Part shown: in pieces, positions 11,299 through 21,773 of the stretch
Layout: each line of letters starts with the position of its first letter
Position numbering within the stretch: position 1 is the first letter of the stretch
NCBI GenBank assembly: GCA_900169235.1
Contig: FWCC01000065.1
Span: forward strand, 1 to 64,000
Length of the DNA stretch: 64,000 nucleotides
DNA from: Zarea fungicola
Taxonomy: Eukaryota > Ascomycota > Sordariomycetes > Hypocreales > Cordycipitaceae
Reading direction: 5' to 3'
The notes under the pieces: generated by a model
What the model was told of the DNA's origin: nothing
Seen by the model: only the letters and a program-made list of their open reading frames with translations
The model's database searches: none
Made by a program: the position numbers and the translations under genes

Positions 11299-12831
11299 CT
11301 ATACATCCGGCCCAGTCAGTGGCTCATTCGACTTTGGAATCCATGTCGTGCGAAGGTTTGGCTCGGTTTCAAACTTCTTGTCGAAGGGCCACATCGGACG
11401 ACGTATCCTATGATGTCCCAGTCTCTCCAGATCTTGATCGACACCACCCGGAGTTAGTCCCAGCATCCAGCCCTTTGCCATATCATAGAGCTGAGGCTCC
11501 AAGTAACCAATCTTTACAATCACAATATCGGCTGAACGTGGATTTAGCTTCAGGTCTGTAAAATCCTTTTCTTTGTGATAAGGCTTTCGAAGTTTAGTGA
11601 GAATGGCATAGACGCATCCGATGCGCAGCACAACCTCGGTCTCAGCATCTTTATCGCCATGCTTGATGGAATGAACGCGTCCTGTCATTGTCAGAGGCGG
11701 GGCGTGAAGATTGTCGACTTCTGCCCCTGCCGTGACAGTGACATTGGCTCCAATGCCAGCGGCAACGGCAACTTCAATTGCCGCGGGCCCTGGCACGCTG
11801 GCATAAATGACCGTATATGCCGCATCAAGTGACTTAAATTCAGGACGTTCGAGTAATTTTGTCAAGCCCCAGGTCATATCACCAGAGCCTCCTGCCGTTG
11901 GGTTATCACCGGAGTCGGAGATGAAGAACGGCCTGTCGGCGTCAGGGGACTTGACAGCAGAGTCAAGGCACTCGGAAAAAGTACCGGTAGGTGCGACAAA
12001 CTTAAAGTCAGCATGGGCGTCCCAGAATAGTTTTGCCAATCTCTCGGCGCCACGCGATACCGTAATCTTATCCCAACCTGTGACCACGATAACGGCTCGG
12101 TTGCGGGGCTCATCTGCCCATGCATATCCAACCCAAATAGCAGCATCAATAACGCCATCCATTGCCTCAACGCCAGCAACAGCACCATAAATGTGCTTGG
12201 CGGGCTCCATGCGAGTTGATGTTTGCTCGCCAGGGAGCAGAATTGGAATCGGAATCCAAGCTTTCAGTGGTCTCTTTCCGGGTGAGGACGGGCCGAGCGC
12301 CGTAATAAGGTTCCGACAGGCGCGCTCCTTGGTCTCCATAGTATCTTCGTGAGGTGCCAAACGATAGCAGGTAATTAAATCGCACATGTGTGCAAGATCC
12401 CGGGACACATTGCCGTGCAAGTCCATGGAAGCCGAGACGATGACATTGGGCCCAATGACCCTGCGGATGCGACGAAGTAGGTCTGCTTCGGAGTCGTCCA
12501 GATCCTCAACGCACATGGCGCCATGAATGTCGAACCAAAGGCCATCGATTGGCTGCTCCTTCACAATTTGCTGCAAACGCTCGACAATCTCTTTTGAAAG
12601 TGTCTCGTAGGCCTCACGAGTGACCATACCACCCGGAAGCGCATGCCCGATCAGGGCACCTTTCCAGATGGCACCCTGCCCGACAGGCTGGTCATCATGG
12701 AGGAACGCATAGCGCTGGACGATCTCATCTCCTCGCTGGGGATGAAAGGCGGGAGCGGAAGTGCGAGACGGGCTGAAGGTTGAGGTTTCGCAGGCGAGCC
12801 CAGCTACAGCGATGACGGGTTTTCGAGTCAT
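11299..12831 (-). CDS. M81/MlrC-family metallopeptidase-like hydrolase
   Basis: A 510-aa single-exon protein with the two-part organisation of the M81 family, named after bacterial MlrC, which cleaves linearised microcystin. The N-terminal half contains WFDIHGAMCVEDL and SASMDLHGN, the Asp/His motifs expected to bind zinc, followed by YRLAPHEDTMET. The C-terminal half has FISDSGDNPTAGGSGD, the conserved MlrC signature. No signal peptide is visible, so a cytosolic role is likely. In other organisms these proteins often sit with uptake systems; here it stands head to head with a sugar-type MFS carrier (13608) and near an amino-acid permease and a proline-racemase homologue. The natural substrate is unknown; a small peptide, amide or cyclic amino-acid derivative is plausible inference. 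The gene lies close to the 3' end of the preceding unknown gene. Confidence 0.9.
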   Translation of the reverse strand: MTRKPVIAVAGLACETSTFSPSRTSAPAFHPQRGDEIVQRYAFLHDDQPVGQGAIWKGALIGHALPGGMVTREAYETLSKEIVERLQQIVKEQPIDGLWFDIHGAMCVEDLDDSEADLLRRIRRVIGPNVIVSASMDLHGNVSRDLAHMCDLITCYRLAPHEDTMETKERACRNLITALGPSSPGKRPLKAWIPIPILLPGEQTSTRMEPAKHIYGAVAGVEAMDGVIDAAIWVGYAWADEPRNRAVIVVTGWDKITVSRGAERLAKLFWDAHADFKFVAPTGTFSECLDSAVKSPDADRPFFISDSGDNPTAGGSGDMTWGLTKLLERPEFKSLDAAYTVIYASVPGPAAIEVAVAAGIGANVTVTAGAEVDNLHAPPLTMTGRVHSIKHGDKDAETEVVLRIGCVYAILTKLRKPYHKEKDFTDLKLNPRSADIVIVKIGYLEPQLYDMAKGWMLGLTPGGVDQDLERLGHHRIRRPMWPFDKKFETEPNLRTTWIPKSNEPLTGPDV

Positions 12832-13607
12832 TGAAGGTGTAGGGTAGCCGACTATTCGTAGAGGCCAGATTGGATGGTTACTCCGAGGTCGACCAAAGCT
12901 TTCGACAGTGCTTTGAGATGGTACTTAAAATCTGTCCAGTGGAACCTGTTCTTATGCAGAGAAGGCGTCCCGGCCAGAAAGAGCTTAAGCTATTGGTGTT
13001 GATGGGTATAATGCATAGAGTGGTGGCCTCACCGCGTGTGTGGGGTGTTAAACTGTGGAGAGAATATGCGGGGAACTCGTCAGACTAACCATCAGCCATT
13101 CACAGCCTCTAGTAGAGCTGATTGAGTTATCCAAATCTTTGGGAAATGAAGCTGTCCGCAATCGCACATTCAATGGAACTCGTAGAGGTTGGGAGACCAA
13201 CACCACGGCTAAAAGGCAGCGCCACCAGACGCCTCCTGTAAACCCATTCAACACCATTTCGTGGGGGTAACATATTTTGGACGATCTTGCCCTCGTTAGT
13301 CGTGACTCGTCTCCCTGCTATCACGGATGTTCGGCAAATGGTGGCTAAACACCCGTCGGAGCTCATGTCGGCAGGTAGGCCTCCATGTAGCAAGGCCATA
13401 CTGACAAATGCCAGCGCAGATAACCACTTGAAGCAGGCTCGCAGCAGCTAAAGCCTGATGATAATGTTACATCGGCACAGATTAGCACTGGAGAACTGCC
13501 GGGGAAGAGGCTTGTAATTTAAACATATAATAATCTTGTCTGCACCGATCCTCGTTACTTCGTGGCAGACAGACCAAAGTAAACCCACCAACTCTTACAT
13601 CAACAAT
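12832..13607. other. Divergent intergenic region, M81 gene and MFS carrier
   Basis: About 780 bases between divergent start codons, hence the promoters of both. An AT-rich ACATATAATAAT segment near 13523-13534 could serve the MFS gene. No coding frame of interest. Confidence 0.4.
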
Positions 13608-15420
13608 ATGCTTCGTCATGTCCCAACCGGGACCTGGATGCCCGCTTGGGTACCAGAGTCAACAGGCACACTTTCTGTCCTGCTACTACTTTGCTCCATT
13701 GTCCAATCTGCGACTGGCGGTTATGACGGATCCATGTTGAATGGTCTCAACATTTTGCCATCGTATACCGAATATTTCAATCTCACACCAGCAACAACTG
13801 GTCTCAATACTGCGTCTGTGTTTATTGGTGGTTTCTTTGGTCCCATTTGGGCTGGTGTCATTACAGATCGCTTGGGCCGTCGGCCTGCCATTTTTTGGGG
13901 TACACTCGTGACCTTGATTGGTATTATCCTTCAAGGTGCAGCACAAAATGTCGCCATGTTTGTTATTGCCCGTATCATTTTAGGATGGGGTAGTGCCATT
14001 TCTGGCGTTGCTGCAGCTGTGTATCTGAGTGAAACGTTTCCAAGCCGCTGGAGGACTTGGGGTGTCGGCGTAAGTATCTGTCCGAACCATGGCGGAGATA
14101 TTCAAGAGACTTACTGACAAATTGACAGCTTCTGAACAATTGTTACTACGTGGGAGCTCTTATTGCTGCGGGAATCACCCTCGGTACCTCCGAATGGCAG
14201 TCAACTTGGGCATGGAGGGCGCCATCATTCTTCCAAGGCATATTCTCCGTGCTCTGTCTCATCTTCCTGCCATTCATACCAGAGTCTCCTCGCTGGCTGG
14301 TTGCGAATGAGAGATATGAAGATGCGCGACAGGTTGTCGCACTGACAAACTCCAATGGCGACTTGCGCGACCCAGTGGCAGTTGCGGTGTACAAGCAAAT
14401 CATCGATACCCTGGAATGGGAAAAGAAAGAGGGCCGCACAATGAGCCCCAAGGAAATTATCAAGACGCCAACTGCCCGCAAGCGAGTCCTGATTGGAGGC
14501 TCAGTTGGACCTTTTTCTTGCATTGCTGGTAATATTATTGCGAGCTACTATCTGGGAGATGAATTGGAGACTGCGGGCATCAGCAGCTCAAGTGATCAAC
14601 TTAAAGCGGTAAGCTGCTTTTTATTTCGTTGCTCCTAATTTCCCTATTGTTCGCAGTTCTTTTCTTCTTCCTAACGACGATTTGGAGATGCTAATACATT
14701 TAGAACGTGGTTCTCAATATTTGGTGCCTTGCCTGCGCTCTTGCTGGAACCCAGTTGGCTGGCATATGGGGCCGCAAGCCGACCGCGATGCTATCGCAGT
14801 CTTTACTCATTATATGCTTATTTGTAATTGGAGGATTATCCAAGATGTATGCAGACAACCCAAAAGGAGCGTCACAGAGTCTCGTTTATGGCGATGTCGC
14901 AGTCATGTTCCTGTTCCAGGGCTTTTATTCTATTGCCTGGACCCCTCTACTCACGCTATATCCCCCTGAAGTGATGGACTATCCCATCCGGGCCAACGGA
15001 TATGCATTTTCTAGCTTTGCTCTCAACGGTTTCGCGTAAGTTCATCCACATGTAGCCTGCAACATATCTCGCTGACATGAATTCTGTGGCTAGTCTTCTT
15101 CTTGTTTATGTGATGCCCATCGGCCTCAACAATATTGGCTGGAAAATGTACATGATCAACGGCGCTTGGGATATCGTAACATTAGTTCTGATTGTAAGTG
15201 CCGGCATATCTCAACTTGGGCTATTCTCTAACAACTACAGGCCGTTTATTGGGTTGAAACCAAGGGGAAGACGCTGGAAGAGATCGATGCCCTTTTCGAG
15301 GACCGCGCTCCCTCGACGGTTCTCAATGTTGAAGATGTTCGTAAGGGACGAGAAACCCTTGATGTTGACCAAGTTGAGAGAGAATTGCAGGACGAGATTG
15401 GTTTGAAGGAGCAGTACTAG
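13608..15420 (+). CDS. MFS sugar transporter (lactose-permease-like)
   Basis: Plasma-membrane proton-coupled carrier of the sugar porter family. Five exons, 13608-14069, 14129-14608, 14704-15035, 15094-15193 and 15241-15420, give 517 aa with about twelve hydrophobic spans. Signatures are GYDGSMLNG in the first span, DRLGRRP in loop 2-3, PESPRWL after the sixth span and VETKGKTLEEID after the twelfth. Introns use GTAAGT or GTAAGC donors. An in-frame ATG at 13536 would add 24 polar residues; the ATG at 13608 is chosen because the shorter N-terminus is usual for this group. It is read away from the M81 gene and towards the amino-acid permease. Substrate cannot be told from sequence; disaccharides or sugar acids are typical for this subfamily. 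Confidence 0.88.
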
Positions 15421-15983
15421 TGATCCTGGTATTCTATTTTGGCCCCCCTTGATTTTTTTGTAGCAACTATGACACGACGCAGATCGTTTCCTTAGCTCCA
15501 GCCGCGATTCATCAAAGTGTTTCCCGACAGCATTTTATTACGTACTATTGAAGGTATCCCCGCACCACTTACACCACTTGACCAGGTTCCCCGCAGCACT
15601 CTTATCCGGCCGGTCTGGACGTGGCGCCGCCTCCTATGGGTGGGGGGTTTGATAGAGTTCGCCCATGCGGCGTCATAAATCACCGCTGCCAATTTGGCTT
15701 TGAACTCTACCGCAATTGTAAACGCGAGGTGGAAAGTTGGTATTTTTGTCACTGATATCGCTATTCACGACTGTCGTGATAACTCCTTGCATGGTTTAGT
15801 AAGACATTAGAAGTACACTAGTCTTAGCTATGACAATCGCGTCTGTCGCGATTGTCGATGCTATTGCTCAGGCTGGACATGGCAGATGCAGCCTGTCCTC
15901 GTCACATCGCACTTTCCAATCGCAAGATTAGTGATAAAAATTGTGCTTCTAGCCTCTAATTTGAATTCTGTCTCATTCTCGAT
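15421..15983. other. Intergenic, no gene supported
   Basis: A 560-base spacer between two genes in the same direction. Nearby complementary motifs around 15766-15860 (CGACTGTCGTGAT; GACAATCGCG..CGCGATTGTC) form an imperfect inverted repeat upstream of the permease start. It might be a hairpin or operator; function unknown. Confidence 0.4.
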
Positions 15984-17961
15984 ATGGATGTACAGAAGAA
16001 GGTGGCGGGATCTGATGGGGAGCCTACATCGGGTCGCATGTTCAATGCAGACGAAAAGGTCAGCGACTTCGGTCAGAGGGCTGAGGATGGCAATGTCGAA
16101 CGTGGGCTCAAGGGCCGGCATATTCAGCTCATAGCTATTGGTCAGGATAGATGCATTATCGACACCATGGTGCACTTTTACTGACCAGGATACAGGTGGT
16201 ACTATTGGAACCGGCCTATTCATTGGATCTGGAGGCATCCTTGCTGAAACCGGGCCGGGTAAATGCTTTCAATATGTTGTAGTCGCCAAGATCTAACGAT
16301 TTGACAGCACCACTACTCATATCATATCTGATCATGTCAGCACTGGTATGGGTGTTGACCTTGAACTTGGCAGAAATGGCAGCGTACATGCCCATTAGAG
16401 GCATGACCGCTCCGTATTTGGTACAGCGTTTTGTAGAGCCAAGTCTTGCCTTTGCATTGGGTAGGTTACGTTCAGTTGTATCTGGCGAGGAATATGACAG
16501 CTAATTCTCGCGCCAGGATGGAATTATTGGTACGCCCAAGACAACTCCACCTTTCTTTAGAAACGCTAATGTTTCCACAGGTTTGCCTACTCCATGATCC
16601 CACCAGCCGAAGCAACAGCATCGGCCGTTATTATGGAGTATTGGACAACGGCAGTTCATCCCGCCGTGTGGATCACCATAATCCTTGTTGGTAAACAATG
16701 CAGCGAGGCAACCGTTGATTAAGAAAGTCTATTGTTACTAATTTGCCGTCTTATAGTATGCGTTTTGCTTAATCTTATTGCCGTAAAATACTATGGTGAG
16801 GTGGAGTTTTGGTTTGCATCGGTTAAGGTTATTGCGATTCTTGTCCTGCTTATTTTAGGCGCCGTTATTTTCTGTGGCGGTAATCCGTCTCGCGATCGCC
16901 TCGGCTTTCGGTACTGGAATCATCCAGGTGCATTCAAGCCGTTTCTCAAGCATGGAAATATGGGAAAATTCCTTGCTGTTTGGGATGCGCTGATCCGTGC
17001 CGGATTCTCTTACATCTTGTCACCAGAAATCATCGCCAACACAGCTGGTGAGTGCGAGGCTCCACGTCGAAACATTCCCAAGGCTGCACGGCGCTTCGTT
17101 TGGAGGCTTTTACTATTCTATGTTGGAGGAGTACTTGTCATCGGCGCCATTGTTCCGCACAATGATAGCCGCTTGCTTGGTGTCAGCAATGCCTCAGCCA
17201 GTCCCTTTGTCATTGGAATCCATAATGCCGGCATTCCTATCATGGACCATGTCATAAATGCTGTGGCCTTGACTGCGGCTTGGTCCGCTGGCAACTCACA
17301 GCTATATTCCGCCTCTAGAATTCTGTATGGGATGGCTTGCAATGGAAAGGCCCCTAAGATGTTTCGGCGCTGTAATCGGTGGGGTGTGCCGTACCTGGCA
17401 GTTCTGGCATCCTCCACGTTGAGTCTTTTGGCATATCTTAACCTGTTGAGCAACGGGGCGGATGTATTCGTTTGGCTTACGACGATAACTACAGTCATCG
17501 GCTTCATTAACTGGAATATAATTCTAGTGACTTACTTGGTATGTATATCATGCTAAAAGAGTGAATGGTACTCGTGGCTGACTATTCAGTAGCGTTTCCG
17601 CAAGGCAATAGATTTGAACAGAGTTTCGTGTAAACTTCCGTTCAGAAGCCCGTTTCAGCCATATTCAACCTACATGACACTATCCATGCTCAGTATAGTG
17701 TGCATTACGAACGGTTTCACGGTTTTCTTCCCCCATAAGTTCAACATTGCGAAGTTCATCACTGCATATGCACCATTCCTGATTTTTGTCATTCTGTACC
17801 TAGGCCATAGGCTTCTATTCGGTCGCGGAACCCTCTGGATAACACCGGTGACCGAAATAGACGTATTAAGTGGCTTAGAGGAGGTGGAAGAAACAACTGC
17901 AAGAGATATAACCCCCGTGCCTCGAAACATTTTAGAAAGATTTTGGTTGTGGATTTGCTAG
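15984..17961 (+). CDS. Amino-acid permease (APC/YAT family)
   Basis: Plasma-membrane amino-acid:proton symporter. Seven exons, 15984-16140, 16196-16258, 16308-16460, 16517-16529, 16581-16690, 16757-17538 and 17593-17961, give 548 aa. The start of the transport core reads KGRHIQLIAIGGTIGTGLFIGSG, the YAT-family signature, after a hydrophilic N-terminus of about 50 residues. GWNYWFAYSM, APRRNIPKA and FRSPFQPY follow in the expected order. Exon four is only 13 nt long and encodes the core of GWNYW; removing it would break the frame and the motif, and both flanking introns (56 and 51 nt) contain GCTAAT branch sites. The gene sits between a sugar-type carrier and the convergent proline-racemase homologue, suggesting uptake of an amino acid handled by that enzyme (inference). 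Confidence 0.9.
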
Positions 17962-18329
17962 TGGAAAAAGCAACAGTTTGTTAGCTTGCATACAGTTCGC
18001 GGCCGATTGTGAACCACTGTCAGCTTTAGGCCAAACACATTTGAACACAGACTAGATAACCAGAGAAGTACAATGGTGCCGTTGCAACCCCTTTACATTC
18101 TATATTAAATGGCATAAAAACAGTTGAGACAAGCTGCATAATTTTTAGTAGCTGTCCGCAGGCCAGTAGATTGACGTGGATTACTGCTTGCAATTGTTAA
18201 AATGGCTTGAGACTTTGTCAAGTATTCTATTTTTTTTTTCGAAATGTCCAAGAGATTTAAAAGCAAAGAGTGTTAGTGAAGGAAGTAAATTAAGTATATT
18301 GTTTATATCTACCCGTACCTGCCTCACCG
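17962..18329. other. Convergent intergenic region, no gene
   Basis: About 370 AT-rich bases between the 3' ends of the permease and the proline-racemase homologue; it will hold both 3' UTRs. A T10 run lies near 18230. Nothing else recognised. Confidence 0.5.
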
Positions 18330-19370
18330 TCATGGATCTCGGGACATATGCCATTGATCGCCTACTCTAAAACCAGTTGGAAATGGGTCCTCGGGATCTA
18401 GGACTATCTGCTTATAGCTCGTTATCCATGCTCTTCCCTTCACAGTGGGCAGAATAGCATCGTAGTCGCCGACCTTTGTAGTGCCGCGGATATGATTTAC
18501 AAATTCTGTACCAATAATGCTGCGATGACGGAATATCTCATTAACCTTGAGCTGACCTCGCGCATGCATAACTGCCATTCTTGCACAAGTACCAGTACCG
18601 CAAGGGCTGCGATCAAACCGGCCGGGCGATACAATGACAGTGTTTGTCGCAATTTTGCAACCTTCTCCGTCCTCAACTGGATCGGTGATAACCAAAATGC
18701 TGACTCCCTTTAGCGACGGATTCTCTGGATGCACAGGCGTATACTGTGCCTGCACCGCACGCTTCACCCTTTGACCGACCTCTACAAGCTGCGAGCCATA
18801 CTCGTTGGCAACTTGCAGTCCAATAGCGGAGGCTTTGACAAGGGCGTACCACATGCCTCCCCATGCAACATCAACTAATATTTCGCCCAGTCCTGGGACG
18901 TCGACTTTTAGATCCAATTTGGCCACAAAAGAAGGGACATTGTCAAATGCGACAGATTTACACTTTCCCCCTTCGCAGTGAGCCGTCACACCGACCAGGC
19001 CGGCGGCGGTGTCGAGGTTTAGTTGCGTAATGGGCTCTTTCATTGGTATCATACCGGTCTCCAACAAAACCGTTGTGGTGCATATAGTGTTTGAACCGGA
19101 CATGGGGGCGTATTCCTCGCTCTCCATGATGAGAAAACCAGCGTCGGCACGGGGATCACAAGGCGGTAGAACAAGATTTGTATTCATTGAAGAGCGTCCA
19201 CGTGGCTCATTCAAGAGAAGCTTCCGAAGGTCGTCCTTTTCGTTGAAGAAATACTCCAGCTTTTCGTACATGGTCTTGCCGGGCACATCAAGTACACCTC
19301 CGACTATAACGTCCCCCACTTCGCCTTCAGCATGGCATCCAACGACTGAGACAGTTCGGAGAGATCGCAT
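18330..19370 (-). CDS. Proline racemase / hydroxyproline epimerase family protein
   Basis: A 346-aa single-exon member of the PLP-independent proline racemase superfamily, whose members racemise proline, epimerise 4-hydroxyproline or dehydrate 3-hydroxyproline. The fold signature near the N-terminus (GCHAEGEVGDVI) is present. The two catalytic bases map to Ser91 in MSGSNT and Cys257 in DRSPCGTGT. Classical racemases have Cys at both sites and 3-hydroxyproline dehydratases have Cys/Thr, so this is a Ser/Cys variant, a pairing known in some subgroups with hydroxyproline activity. A cytosolic location is likely, as no targeting signal is seen. It is convergent with the amino-acid permease and is followed by a second sugar-type carrier, consistent with a role in using hydroxyproline or related D-amino acids. 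The exact reaction is not predictable. Confidence 0.9.
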   Translation of the reverse strand: MRSLRTVSVVGCHAEGEVGDVIVGGVLDVPGKTMYEKLEYFFNEKDDLRKLLLNEPRGRSSMNTNLVLPPCDPRADAGFLIMESEEYAPMSGSNTICTTTVLLETGMIPMKEPITQLNLDTAAGLVGVTAHCEGGKCKSVAFDNVPSFVAKLDLKVDVPGLGEILVDVAWGGMWYALVKASAIGLQVANEYGSQLVEVGQRVKRAVQAQYTPVHPENPSLKGVSILVITDPVEDGEGCKIATNTVIVSPGRFDRSPCGTGTCARMAVMHARGQLKVNEIFRHRSIIGTEFVNHIRGTTKVGDYDAILPTVKGRAWITSYKQIVLDPEDPFPTGFRVGDQWHMSRDP

Positions 19371-19695
19371 TATGAACAGAGTCTTCTTGAAACTTAAACA
19401 AAATCCGAGGGCTTTGCCTACAAAACAGTGTGTGAAGCTCCATCAAGGCTGCTTTGCGGGGTTGCTGGGTCACCCCGCCCACTTCTAGCTGCTATTGCGT
19501 TGCTACACTGCATGAGACTAATTACTTTTTAATACGAAGGGCGGTGCAAGCATTGTTATAAGTTTAGAAATAGTGCACAATTCTGATACAATTCACAATG
19601 ATAATATCGAAATTTCCAAACAAAGCACCCATGGGACAAATGTGACAGTAGTTAGGTATGATTCTGATAGCCTGTCTCTGACCTATTTAACCTGT
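19371..19695. other. Intergenic, no gene supported
   Basis: About 325 bases upstream of the proline-racemase homologue and downstream of the next carrier gene, both on the minus strand. Presumably promoter plus 3' UTR. No distinct element seen. Confidence 0.4.
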
Positions 19696-21773
19696 TCAGC
19701 TGGCTGTTTTCTCAGGCACATCTAAAGATGAGCCGCTCTGTTGATTTAAGTTCTCCTCAAAATCATATAGCGGTGGAAACGGTGCCACATCGCGACCGAG
19801 CAGATACTTGTTGATGTACCACGGCAGCTTGCGAAAGTAGTAGCTGCTGTGCTCCCGATTTTTCATACTGAATACACCATCCAGCTCCTCCAGGGTGAGG
19901 CCCTTAGTCTCAGGTAGCATAAAATAGGCAAATACCCAACCAAATATATTCCATGCGCCGTACCAGCAGAACGCACCAGTGTCGCCAAACGAAACAACCA
20001 GCTGTGGCCACGTCAGACTCAGAATAAAGTTGAACCCCCATGTAATAGCTGTGCTAGACGACATGCCAACATCTCGAATGTGCAAAGGAAAGGCTTCTGC
20101 GCTGTACGTAAAGGGAACGGGTCCCTCTCCTGGTGAGTACACCACCATGAATAGGTACAGCCCCAGTGTGACACATACCAGCTTCGCTGTGCCCTCTGGA
20201 ATTAAGAATGAAAATCCGGTAAAAAACATGCAAAGTGCCATCAGGGGGAATGAGACAAGAAGTAGGTTTCTACGGCCAAAAGTATCAATGGTGTAGATGG
20301 CAGGAATTGCAAAAAGCCAGTTGATCAAGCCACCGCCCATCGAGACCAGCAGGGCGTTTGGTCGTGAGAATTTTGCAGCCTCGAAGATCGACGTAGAATA
20401 GTATGCTATCACATTGACACCACAAAATTGTTGTAGAAGCATCGTGAACCAGGCACTTTGGGCTGCCCTGCGATTGCGGCGAACAAGAAAGAACTCTTTG
20501 AAGAGGTTTCGGCCAACCCGCTCCTGCTGTTCGATAGCTAGGAGCTTGTGGGTATAATAAATATCGCGAGTCGCCTGAATGCGATGGTTGCGGAGGCGAG
20601 TCATTGATTCGAATGCTTTGCAGTACCTTCCCTTTTCCATGTACCAGCGAGGGCTTTCAGGACAAAAGTAGACTTGCAGCATTACGACGAGAGGTGGGAT
20701 CGAGGTTGAACCAAGCATCCAGCGCCATTGTGAGTTGGGGCCAAGAAAATCTGTGTTCTGGAAAGCAACTGAGGCCACGAAGCCGAGGCAAATACCGAAT
20801 GCAGTCCACATCTAAAAGAGACAGGTAAGAAACCGAAAAAGTTGGCGCTGGAATGGTATTGGCTGGAACATCAGCAGGTGGACTTACCTGCCACATCATG
20901 GTCAAGGCACCACGAATCGTCTTCGGAGTGCACTCTGCAGAATAGACGGGAGTTGTACTTGATTTTGCACCCACAGCAAATCCAAGAAAGAATCGAGCAA
21001 CAAGAAGATTTGCGAAACTAGTAAAAAAGCGTCAGCCTAAAGCATACCTGTCAGCATTTGGGGCGCATCAACGTACGAATTTGCGGCCGCCATCCAAAAT
21101 CCAGTGATGACAGACATGGCACAGGAGAAGAAAATGGTGAAACGTCGCCCGCCAAGCTTGTTTAGAAACGGATTTGTCCAGCATCCCAACAAAGCAGAGC
21201 AGAGATACGGCGCGCCGTTCATAAGACCCTGGAGCATGGGGTGCGTTATGTCAAATTCTGCATAGTAGAATATCTGTGCGTTTGATGTGAGTCCTTGGTC
21301 TAGCCGGGTTAAAACGTGGAATAAGATATTACCTGGGCTCCATTTACTGCCGTTTGGTCCATACCCTGCACAATTGCAGAGCCGGCACAGAGGGTACAGA
21401 GGAAATACAGCATGAAAGGCTGGCTCCATCTGTGTGTACTCTCGCGGCGCAAAGCCTCTTTCTCGGACTCATCCAGGCGCTCGATATCTTCAAAGCCGCC
21501 TGGTATATTGTTCACTTGAGCAATCAATGCCCCCTTGCGGAAGTCGTCGCGATACTCCTCCAGGCCTTTTTCATGAACAAAGGCATCAACGTCTCGCAGG
21601 ACTTCATCGTGCGTCATCCCTTTCAAGGGATTTCGAAGAAGGGTAGCAGTGGACAGTGATTTTCTTTGTCCTGCATAGTCAAAGCTAGTGTGCTCTGCAG
21701 TTGCTCTGTCATGATGAACGGTAGAGATATGCTCATCTGACGGAGACTCTGCGTCAATTTTTCGGGTAGGCAT
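19696..21773 (-). CDS. MFS sugar transporter with long N-terminal extension
   Basis: Sugar-porter carrier of the plasma membrane. Four exons, 21773-21333, 21273-21077, 21017-20888 and 20811-19696, give 627 aa. Motifs are GGRRF in loop 2-3, ARFFLGFAVG, PESPRWYMEKGR, DTFGRRN and LPETKGLTLEELD. About 110 hydrophilic residues precede the first span, including HDEVLRDVDAF, which makes it longer than most family members. Intron two was placed with donor GTACGT and acceptor ACTAG (59 nt) because it restores AAANSFANLLVARFF; a competing 30-nt intron fails in frame. An upstream in-frame ATG at 21830 exists but adds a hydrophobic run that does not fit the family. It closes the M81/proline-racemase block. 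The substrate is unknown; polyol, oligosaccharide or sugar acid are all possible. Confidence 0.87.

Noticed and set aside
21018..21047. 30-nt intron in the second MFS carrier
   Set aside because: A GTATGC...ACTAG reading is too short and puts the next exon in the wrong frame; the 59-nt GTACGT...ACTAG intron restores the family sequence.
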